Assembly (NCBI GenBank): GCA_037176845.1 | Contig: JAYKXP010000005.1 | Location: forward strand, 496,001-560,000 | DNA: 64,000 nt | Reading direction: 5' to 3' | Source of the DNA: Paramarasmius palmivorus | Taxonomy: Eukaryota; Basidiomycota; Agaricomycetes; Agaricales; Marasmiaceae | Made by a program: the position numbers and the translations under genes | The notes under the pieces: generated by a model | Databases searched by the model: none | What the model saw: only the letters and a program-made list of their open reading frames with translations | Told to the model about the DNA's origin: nothing | Shown here: piece by piece, positions 56,184 to 64,000 of the stretch | Layout of the letters: each line of letters starts with the position of its first letter | Numbering within the stretch: position 1 is the first letter of the stretch

Positions 56184-56517
56184 GGACTGCTTTCCTTTAC
56201 TCTTGGGACATTGTAGTGTAGATGTCTATTGCTATCGTTTGTTAATTCGTTCATTTATCTGTTAAAGTAATAAATGGGTTTGCGATGTATTGCTGAGTCC
56301 GCATTTTGGGCGATATGCGCAGCTAAGTAGGCGCCGCGCGCCGCTGAGGTAGAACAGTTGTCAATAGCTTCCAGATCCCACATGCCTCACTTGCAAATGT
56401 GGATTCACGGCGATAGCGCCAGCATCGAATAAAGATACATTTCCGAGATAGATACGTATACAGCTGGAAGGACTAAAGGAGATATATCTGTGATACAGTT
56501 GTATGGCACAAGGCGAG
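56184..56517. other. Intergenic, convergent 3' ends
   Basis: 334 bp between two convergent stop codons; no ORF or repeat recognised. Confidence 0.55.
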
Positions 56518-57922
56518 TCAGACTTCGCTGACAGTGATGCGAGGAGGTTCAGAATGATTGCGACGATGACGACGACGTGTATGAATTCTCCTCGTCAGCC
56601 TTCGGAATCTGTTCCTACGCAAAGCGCTTACGGTCGATAGGACCGAAGGTATAATGGCCACCATGGCAACAACCTGTAGGTTTTATGAGCTGACATGGAA
56701 AGAACAGAATAGCACACGTTCACACACCTGTCCAAAACCAACTGCATCCCTATCTTCAGAGTCGCTGCCATTCTTGTAGAGGAGAAGCTCGCAGGAGACC
56801 ACGAAGTATATGAAAATCATGATGTGACAGATGAAGACACCAATTGTCATTGGGTCAAGGTCATCCGACCATCTACGACGTTTCGGGCGCCGTGGTGTCT
56901 TTCCGCCATGATGGGAATGGGGGCTGCGCGGTGAAGACTCGCTGGAGGACACTCTGGGACTGTCCGGAGTGATTTCAAGTTGACCGGGAACGAGAGTTGT
57001 GTTAGATGCACCTCGAGCATGTGAAGGTGATGGAGGGGGAGAAGTCGGAGAGTGCATAGGGATTCCAAGGACGTCAGGGCTTCCGCGTCCTCTCTTGCGC
57101 CGACTTTTACAGAATGCGAGTAATTCGCGAAGACTGACCAACACGTAGACGGAAGTAGCTATTGATGAGCACGTCAACGCTGCGACCCTTCCTTTATCCA
57201 ATACCGGGACAGCCCCTACGAAGAAGACGTATAAAATCTTGGTTCGAGGATTCGAGCCGATTTCGACAGAGTCGCATCCGAAGGTATCGATGTTTGACCT
57301 ATAGTCATGATGAATTGACATTCCACCAGCAGAATCTATCTTCCTTTACCATAGATAGATGGTTAAGACCATCGAGAGGAGAGTCTGTGCCATAGCTCCG
57401 AATTTAACATTGTAGTCGTAAATTGGGTGTCGTGGTCCAGCTTTGCGACTGTTGGCTTTTTGACGAGAATAGGAAGCCAACGCAATGAAGATGCCGACAT
57501 TTGCAAGCCTGGAAAATTAGTACAGACGACGTGCGGTTCGTTTTGCCACTCACCAGACTAGATTGGATACCACTAGCGCTGCAAGGAGGGTCATAGCATT
57601 CTGCAGCTGGTTTATAATGGTAGCAATCGTGAGACTGAAGCTCATTGCGATATAGGTCCAAAGAGCTATTGGCGCATCTTCCCATGACCGGTCGACCAAG
57701 AATACTGTAAGACAGTTGAGCGCAATTTTGGCGTTGGAAAGATAGTCCTACATACCCAGGAGAAAGGCCTGGATATAGAAACTGACCTGAAAATGGGATC
57801 ACAGCAACTCAGTGCTAATGTTTCTGTCCAACTACACGATAACTCACCCTCACACCAACTCCCGCAATATCTGGATCAATTTCGTTGTATTTTTCCACCG
57901 GGCATAACACGCTAGAGCTCAT
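56518..57922 (-). CDS. Multi-pass membrane protein of unknown function
   Basis: Six exons, complement(56518..56673, 56728..57298, 57350..57508, 57554..57704, 57756..57786, 57848..57922), 380 residues; exon 2 is 31 bp. The N terminus SSVLCPVEKYNEIDPDIAGV precedes a helix (VSFYIQAFLLVFLVD). More helices follow: IALWTYIAMSFSLTIATII, LLAALVVSNLVWLANVGIFI and AQTLLSMVLTIYLWG, then KILYVFFVGAVPV and SSIATSVYVLVSL, a Ser/Pro-rich cytosolic loop of about 80 residues, a helix with FICHIMIFIYFVVSCELLLY, and a last helix AMVAIIPSVLSTV followed by an Arg/His-rich tail. No family is recognised with certainty; similar uncharacterised proteins are common in basidiomycetes. Confidence 0.75.
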
Positions 57923-58295
57923 GACGAGTGTGACGAAGGAGAGGCAGCGAGGGAATAGAAGGACATGATGAGTTCAATGCAATGGGCGCTTTTGCCGTCA
58001 GTGCTGTGTGGATGCTGTAGCAATCCATCAACTCCACCCATATGTATTGAAGGGAAACGTCAGAATCGACGCTGACCCTTGAAAGCTGTTGACAGCTATG
58101 CTTGAGCTATGCAGTGAGTCGCGAGGTGAGGTGAGCGTGTCAGAGAAAGCATCACTGTATCTCTCATACATAAGTACGTATCTACACACAGGATACAGGA
58201 TATCATCAATTCTCAAAGCACACCGCATGCTCCTCCGACCTGACACCTGTAGTGAAGTGGTGTATATTGAAGTAGTAAGATATAAAGTAGCGATT
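57923..58295. other. Intergenic, nothing recognised
   Basis: 373 bp containing the promoter of the multi-pass membrane protein and the 3' flank of the ketopantoate reductase gene. Confidence 0.55.
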
Positions 58296-59552
58296 CTAAA
58301 AGCCCTGATCCAACGGAATAGCGCTTCGCATGTAAACCAGCCTCCAAAGTGTTGTTATCGTGGGCACGGACACTTTATACAGTTTCCCGAGTCTTACTAG
58401 GTACCCGTTCATATAATTGATTTCCGTCTGGGACGCTCCTCTCCGAATGTCCGCGAGAGTCGAAGATATATTATGCTTCGTAGCCTCTGCGACACGCAGA
58501 CACTCCTGTTGCAGGGATTCTGCTGATAACTCGCGGGACATACGGTCAGGTGGAATTTCCTGCCGAGCTGCTTCACTCGCTCCTATGGAGTCAAGATAGC
58601 TGTGGGATGCTGCTCGCATCTCAGCCGCAAAGACGCGTGATGCTTCGTGACAAACAGCCCTCATAATATCGAGACCTGTCGGTGTAGAGAGTATATCTCC
58701 ATTCTTGCACCCCATAATGCTGGTGAGTGGGTTGATGACCGAGTTGACGACCAGCTTCCTCCGCATTGCGATCTGCATATCCTCCATCGGGGTCCACGAC
58801 GTTTTGAGCGTGTCCATGAGCAATAATGCCGCGACTGTGTTTCGGAGACTTTGGTATCTTGTGAAGAAGGGGTCCGCTTCCGATGTCGTGATATCTGAGA
58901 GCTTTGGAAGTCGCTCTGCACGAGACACAGACTCGTTGAAGAACCCTGCTTCGTAGTTTCTCCTGCCGGTGACGTCCCTGACAATCCCAAACCGTATCTC
59001 TCCCATTCCTGCGTGAACGACGTCGTAAGGTCCTCTGGCATAAGCGCCGTGTGTATTGGAGGCAAGAATAAAGTGGGGTCGTGAGAGTGGATTTCGGAAG
59101 ATTTCCTCAAGGAGCTCCTCATAGACACCCATGCCATTCTGCATGAGAACAATGGTAGAGTCGGCGGATAGTCGTTGGGAGAGACCACGGATAGCCGGGA
59201 CGGTCTGGTGGGCTTTGGCCGTGACAAACAGTGATTCGATGACATTTCCGTGTACATCGTTGTTGTCATTGGAGCTTCCTTCAATTTCGGATTCCTTTTC
59301 CTGCTCTTCCGTCTCTGTGCGCCTGGACTGCCTTGGTGTGACACCTCCTTCAAATATTTCCGACTTGAAGCCTCTAGAGACTTCTGACAACCCTCCGCTC
59401 TCAACCCTGATCCCTCCCTTTTCCTGAGCATCTCTTGCGGATCGAATGGTTTTGTGTATGAGTGTGACATTGTGTCCAGAAGGTAGTGAGCGTCTGAGGT
59501 GGTGAGATAGTAAGGAACCGATTGCGCCGACTCCGAGAACATGAAATCGCAT
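58296..59552 (-). CDS. 2-dehydropantoate 2-reductase-like protein (ApbA/PanE family)
   Basis: A single uninterrupted exon, 418 residues, unusual among its intron-rich neighbours. The N terminus MRFHVLGVGAIGSLLSHHLR holds the GxGxxG nucleotide-binding motif. FVTAKAHQTVPAI, LMQNGMGVYEELLEE and SNTHGAYARGPYDVVHAGMG follow. The C-terminal domain begins MRRKLVVNSVINPLTSIMGC, containing the conserved lysine and asparagine of the ketopantoate reductase active site, and ends ISSTLADIRRGASQTEINYM with the family's RGxxTEIdy(i/l)NG pattern. The enzyme reduces ketopantoate to pantoate with NADPH in pantothenate and CoA synthesis. A polar insertion of about 35 residues (TEEQEKESEIEGSSN region) is extra. 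It could be a fungal paralog with another 2-oxoacid substrate. Confidence 0.87.
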   Translation of the reverse strand: MRFHVLGVGAIGSLLSHHLRRSLPSGHNVTLIHKTIRSARDAQEKGGIRVESGGLSEVSRGFKSEIFEGGVTPRQSRRTETEEQEKESEIEGSSNDNNDVHGNVIESLFVTAKAHQTVPAIRGLSQRLSADSTIVLMQNGMGVYEELLEEIFRNPLSRPHFILASNTHGAYARGPYDVVHAGMGEIRFGIVRDVTGRRNYEAGFFNESVSRAERLPKLSDITTSEADPFFTRYQSLRNTVAALLLMDTLKTSWTPMEDMQIAMRRKLVVNSVINPLTSIMGCKNGDILSTPTGLDIMRAVCHEASRVFAAEMRAASHSYLDSIGASEAARQEIPPDRMSRELSAESLQQECLRVAEATKHNISSTLADIRRGASQTEINYMNGYLVRLGKLYKVSVPTITTLWRLVYMRSAIPLDQGF

Positions 59553-60299
59553 GTCACAGCCAGGGAGTGTACTATTCCACTGGTCATAGAGCTCCTGTTG
59601 AAGTTTTCAAGTCAGAAACACGAAAAAGACTGAATGAATATAAATGTCGCACTGTCAGTTCGCTCGACGACCTTTCTCTTATTCCGTCGTCCTCTTCCAG
59701 ATTATTAGGCTTTTATGTTGAGTAATTTTGAGCGCTCGTCGCTGAGAGTCAGAAGAAGAAGGGCAGCTGTCGGACGTAGAGGGTATAGAGAGACAAGGAA
59801 CTGTCCAATTAGGTGCCTATGGTTTGGCGTTGAGTCTGCGTGAAATTTGCCCTGACACTCCCACGCCCGCTTCCGCGATTCGACGACGCGTCGACCAGTC
59901 TTTCTGCCATCGTCATCTCTACCAAGTCGTACTATTTCCTGGCTTGAATCCAAGACATGAGTCTCACTCGAGCTGATACTCAAGAACCAACCATTTCTAT
60001 CGAAAATTTCTCATGGAGTACCTCAAAAAACGTTCATCCTGGTCTCATGATGATGCTTATACGTGATGAACGCCATCTTCGCCGTCTTCGTCCCGTGGAG
60101 ACTGGTGCTACCGCTGTAATCCCGGACATTTGTGTGCGGACACTGTTACCTTTGGAGAAACGCTTTATAACGGGAACGGAAGGTGCTGAATGACTCAGTC
60201 ATCTTGATTCTCAATATAACTTCGACTTCTTCCAGCTCCCAGGATCCCATTCCTTCCTTGCTTACTCTGTGATTAACCCAGACTTGAAAAGCGCCAACA
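59553..60299. other. Intergenic with one weak ORF
   Basis: About 750 bp separate two divergent genes. A 78-codon + strand ORF (59957-60193, MSLTRADTQEPTISIENFSW) is complete but has no recognised domain, so it is not called as a gene. Confidence 0.5.
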
Positions 60300-61846
60300 A
60301 TGACTTCTATCGTGCTGAAAAGAACGGGCCAGAAGGTGACCACAAGCCTTGACTCCGTTTCACGAAGACACTGATGAATCCTTTGACTCCAGATGCCTCT
60401 CGTGGGGTGAGTGAGGGTGTTCTCATTTTGGTAATAAATTTTACAAAGCAATCTATTTCTCATGTAGCTTTGGGCTGTGGAAGGTGAGCCTCTAGAGTGG
60501 CACGGGCTTTCGGCTTACTGACAGCCTTCGGTTTGCAGGTTACCAGATCCACTTGTGCTGATGTGAGAAGAGTCTGGTGTTGTGGCCGGAATGTCGCTAA
60601 TGTTTGAGCTGCACAGACCGTATATACTGCAATCAAGAATGGTTACCGACTTTTGGATGGAGCTGGCGACTATGGGAACGAGAAAGAGGCCGGTGAAGGA
60701 GTCAAACGTGCTATCGCCGATGGACTGGTCAAGCGTGAAGACTTGTGTAAGTTTATTTAGCATAAAATGAGCATGAAAATGCTGACGGTGTCACCAGTTA
60801 TCACTTCGAAGGTCAGAAGGACTCGCTGAATCAAAGAGAGGAGACTTACTCGTATTCCAGCTGTGGAATACCTTCCACGCCAAAGAACATGTGCGTAGCC
60901 CTGCTGCTCCCCATCTATGGCGACTTACTTGTTCCGTCAGGTTAAACCGATGGCGAAGATGCAGCTCGACCTCTGGGGCATCGAGTACTTTGACCTATAC
61001 CTAGTACATTTCCCCATTTCTTTGGCGTATGTGGATCCAAAGCACCGATACCCACCCGAATGGTGGGGAGATGATAAGAAAACTGTGACGCTGGGTATGA
61101 CCTTTTATGATAATAAAGAATTTCGATGCACTAACCTGTACCCAGCCAATGTTCCTTTCCAAGAAACATGGACTGTTATGGAGGAATTAGTAGATGAAGG
61201 AATTGCAAAGAATATTGGTATCAGGTGAACTCATCGTGTGGAGTACTGACTGCGATCAGGACTGACTATGTGCCAGTAACACGCAGGGATCCCTCATCAC
61301 CGACATCATGCGATACGCACGATATCAGCCGCAGGTGCTCCAAGTCGAGATTCATCCTTACCTGACCCAAGAGCCTCTTCTCCAATTGGCAAAGACGTTG
61401 GGCATTGCAGTGACTGCATATTCGTCTTTCGGACCTCAGAGCTACTTTGAATTAGGGATGGGTCAAGGTATCTCACCCCTATTCGAGTCAGATGCTGTGG
61501 CTAGTGCTGCGAAACGGCTCGGGAAGTGTGAGTAGTGGATGACGCGTCCTCTCGGAATGCTCATTGATAGATTTGTTTTAGCCCCAGCCCAGATTCTACT
61601 GCGATGGGCCACGCAGCAGGGTCTCGCTGTCATCCCAAAGAGCAACAGCGAGCAGCGACTCGTCGAGAACCTGGATTGTGACTCGTTCGACTTGACGTCC
61701 GAGGAGCTCAAGGCAATTAGCAGTCTGAACAGGAATTTTAGGGTGCGTGCTTCAGTTGATGTTGCTATCCCGAATGAGCTAAATGAAAAATACTGCAGAT
61801 GAACAACCCTGCTGATATCGATCCAAGGATGGGTATCTTTGCTTAA
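60300..61846 (+). CDS. Aldo-keto reductase, D-xylose reductase type
   Basis: Twelve exons, 60300..60335, 60393..60406, 60468..60483, 60539..60562, 60617..60746, 60798..60811, 60861..60890, 60941..61094, 61146..61224, 61277..61527, 61582..61742, 61799..61846, 318 residues; five exons are 30 bp or shorter. Seen: [24 protein letters not shown] with the catalytic Asp and Tyr, FITSKLWNTFH with the catalytic Lys, [20 protein letters not shown] with the catalytic His, [28 protein letters not shown] and the cofactor motif [13 protein letters not shown], ending [15 protein letters not shown]. Length and these blocks match fungal xylose reductases, which reduce D-xylose to xylitol with NAD(P)H in the cytosol. 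Other small sugars and aldehydes are also plausible substrates. Confidence 0.93.
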
Positions 61847-62014
61847 GTATTTAAACACCGTTCTGAGCCTGGATCTTGTATAGTTAAGTACCTGAATGAG
61901 ATGTGATCTGTATGTATGACTTGGAGTGCTGCGGCAAAGGCTGTGTCGGAGTTTGAAAACCGGCAGATAAAAACAAGGGACATCTATCAGTACTTGGAAA
62001 CACCCACATTTACT

Positions 62015-64000
62015 ATGAATTCTGTACAGTTCAAACTAAAGGCCAGCGATGGCCTCACTCGACTCGCTCTCTTCCATTCTAAACCAACCTGGCTCGCTTT
62101 AGCGGACAAGATTCATTCTCTATTCGACATTCCCCTCGACAAAGTAGCCGTCTCGTATATTGATGCCGAGGAAGACGAAGTTACCCTCAGTACTCATGAG
62201 GAGCTTGAAGACTTTTACGAGGCTTCGTTTCAACCCGGCCAGGTGATCAAATTCAACGTCTACGATCTTAGCTCTGCAAGGAGCATAAAGGACAAGTCAC
62301 TTCCTTCGACTCCACGCGGTGGTAGTTCAACCAATCCCAGGAACACATTCGGAGGGAATCTCAGCGATGGTTTACCTTTCAACATCGACGAGGATTGGCA
62401 GCATTTCCCATCTCATCCTCTCGGAGGAATGTACATGGGTGGTCCTAGGGAGGATGCATCTTTGCATGCCTTTGTGGAAGTGTTGGATAGTGATGTCACA
62501 GCCTCTGTTCACGACGACGGCAAGTCCTCCAGTTCCAGCTCGTCGTCACTCACTACACAGCCTACACCTCGTCTCGACAAAGGGAAGGGGAAAGCACTGG
62601 AAGATGATGTGTCGTCTGTAGCTTCCCTTATCGAGGAAGATGAACCAGAGCGAAAGCCTGATATCCATGTGCTCGGACGACGGGCTAGTAGTGGTATCTT
62701 TGAGACGGCTGTGGCTTCCAACAGATCTTCCCGTCGCAGCTCCATCGTCGCAACTCCCATTGGCAATGAGAGTACCCCCAAACAATCCGTCAAAGAGCTT
62801 CGTCGCTCTTCCATTGTTCGCAGTGCCAGCATCAGGTCCATTGCTCCCAGTACAATTCCCGTCCCTTCTTCTACCCATGAAGAAGATCCTCCTCTCCCAG
62901 AACTTGATGCTCAGTCTCTCGAACATGAACGCGCCAATCCTTCTCTTTCCAACGACATAGCCAATTTACTTTCCACGCTGGCTGGTGTCATTTCCAACCA
63001 CCCTGAACTATCCGAAGGTCTGAAGAACATCCTGAGGAATGCCTCTGCTGGTAATTACTGGGCTGTTCAACGGGACGCCATCGGCAGTGTGGCTCAGAAT
63101 GCAGCAGAGAGCATCAGGCAGGCAGATCAAGAAGCTGGCCGCAGAGTCGCAGAAGCACTCGGTGGTCTTTTTCGCGCTATTTCCCAGGTAGTAGGGGTAG
63201 CTCCAGAAACAGCTCCGGCTGAAGCGGCTACCCAGAACACCACTAACGCCTCCAATAATCCTGCGAATAACACTACTCGCGGACCTGATGTCACCGTCAA
63301 TGACTCGTTTGGACCTGATGCATCCTGGGGTGGACCTTGGATGCCCACTTGGCCAAGTCGATGGGGTGGTGTTGGTCCTCTCCCCCCTCATCAGATGTTT
63401 GGCCGACGATCCAGTGACTTCTCTTCATATAGGGGGTCGTTCTTCCATAACCGTCCGCTATACGGTCATTATGGTCCTCCTCCTCCACCAGGACCCCCAC
63501 CAGGTAGCCAGTATCCACCACCTCCGCCACCACCGCCGCCACCTGGACCACCTGGAGTACCACCACATATTCCAGGTGTCCCGCCGCCTCCGCCTCCGCC
63601 ACCACCACTATTCCGAGGGCCGCACCGACCGCCGATGCCCGGAGGCGCCTCCTTCGGTCCTAATCCATATAGAGACAGCATGACCAGTCACAGACGTGAA
63701 AAGAATTCACAAGATCTGAGGGCTCAAGTCGAGGCAGCCAAGCTACTGTACAAGGCCGAGAAGGAGCGGTACAGGCAGGATCGGGAAGAGCGTAAGAGAG
63801 AAAGAAACAGGAAGATGATTGAGATGATTCAAGATATGTAAGTACGCAGGTATTTAGACCTTGCTTTTACCGACTTTTACTCTAGGTCGATGGAACAACG
63901 CAACGATATTCCAACAGCTCCACCAGGTCCAGACCCAAACTTTTCTTCGATTCCTAATGTCAATGCAAATATTCCTCCTCCGCCAGCCACTAATCCGCCG
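62015..64000 (+). CDS. PB1-domain protein, 5' part
   Basis: Exons 62015..63837 and 63886..64000, where the window ends; the 3' end is outside. The ATG at 62015 (MNSVQFKLKASDGLTRLALF) begins a PB1 domain: a basic face with FKLK and HSKPTWLALADKI, then KVAVSYIDAEEDEVTLSTHE with the acidic OPCA-type cluster (DAEEDEVTLS). A Ser-rich region, a helical segment (IANLLSTLAGVISNHPELSE), a second helical block, a poly-proline region and a charged coiled coil (LYKAEKERYRQDREERKRER) follow. PB1 domains pair through opposed charged faces, as in NBR1/p62, Bem1 or Cdc24. No ZZ finger, kinase or SH3 domain is visible so far. The in-frame ATG at 61916 is upstream of a natural PB1 start. Confidence 0.85.
63475..63612 (+). 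repeat. Proline-coding CCN repeat in the PB1 gene
   Basis: Runs of cca/cct/ccg codons encode PPPPPGPPPG-like repeats, the longest uninterrupted run being nine or ten prolines. Likely length-variable and a profilin/SH3/WW-type ligand. Confidence 0.7.

Noticed and set aside
58661..59587. 308-codon minus-strand ORF
   Set aside because: Same strand but a different frame over the ketopantoate reductase gene, whose frame carries all the family motifs.
59957..60193. 78-codon plus-strand ORF
   Set aside because: Complete ORF but without domain, splice partner or composition signal; its length is compatible with chance.
1..64000. tRNA, rRNA or CRISPR arrays
   Set aside because: No B-box-type cloverleaf, rRNA core sequence or regularly spaced direct repeats were found by reading; tRNAs could have been missed without a scan.

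Overview
The window is eukaryotic nuclear DNA from a filamentous basidiomycete fungus, most likely an Agaricomycete. Nearly every gene is split by many 45-65 bp GT..AG introns, intergenic gaps are short, and both strands are densely used. Several products belong to families that are expanded in mushrooms (DUF6533 membrane proteins, an intron-dense secreted RNase T2, a BAHD/condensation-type acyltransferase). Exon boundaries below were worked out by hand from splice signals, and reading phase was checked across each junction; the joined phases close for almost every model, with the exceptions stated.

Layout. 1-7.5 kb: 3' end of an allantoate-permease-like MFS transporter, a membrane protein of unknown function, a short-chain dehydrogenase, a 16-exon RNase T2 with an apparent 1-nt frameshift, and an ACT-domain protein. 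7.7-18.9 kb: AT-hook nuclear protein, probable mitochondrial protein, palmitoyltransferase PFA4, a CCCH zinc-finger protein with GW repeats, a small secreted Cys-rich protein, and a tandem-bromodomain RSC4-like protein. 19.16-20.09 kb: a non-autonomous hAT-like transposon with a perfect 8-bp target-site duplication, 4 bp beyond the CutC stop codon. 20-32 kb: CutC, an F-box-like protein, a DUF6533 protein with 6- and 8-bp micro-exons, ALG9, an unknown protein, a tail-anchored thioredoxin-like protein with an apparent frameshift, and a candidate 37-residue membrane microprotein. 32-43 kb: a TBC RabGAP lacking the glutamine finger, divergently paired with gamma-tubulin complex component GCP4, then inorganic pyrophosphatase and nucleoporin POM152. 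43.7-52 kb: two paralogous catalytically degenerate RNase III-like/dsRBM proteins flanking a DUF2156 acyltransferase and a small basic protein, then a CoA-dependent acyltransferase. 52.6-64 kb: a GDP-fucose-transporter-like protein divergently paired with an O-fucosyltransferase-like protein, a multi-pass membrane protein, a ketopantoate-reductase-like protein, a xylose-reductase-like aldo-keto reductase, and the 5' part of a PB1-domain protein.

Most genes are independent housekeeping units. Functional coupling is suggested at three places: the divergent GDP-sugar transporter/fucosyltransferase pair, the divergent RabGAP/GCP4 pair sharing 84 bp, and the local pair of RNase III pseudoenzymes. 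The pseudoenzyme pair, together with the GW-repeat CCCH protein elsewhere in the window, is the best candidate here for undescribed RNA biology.
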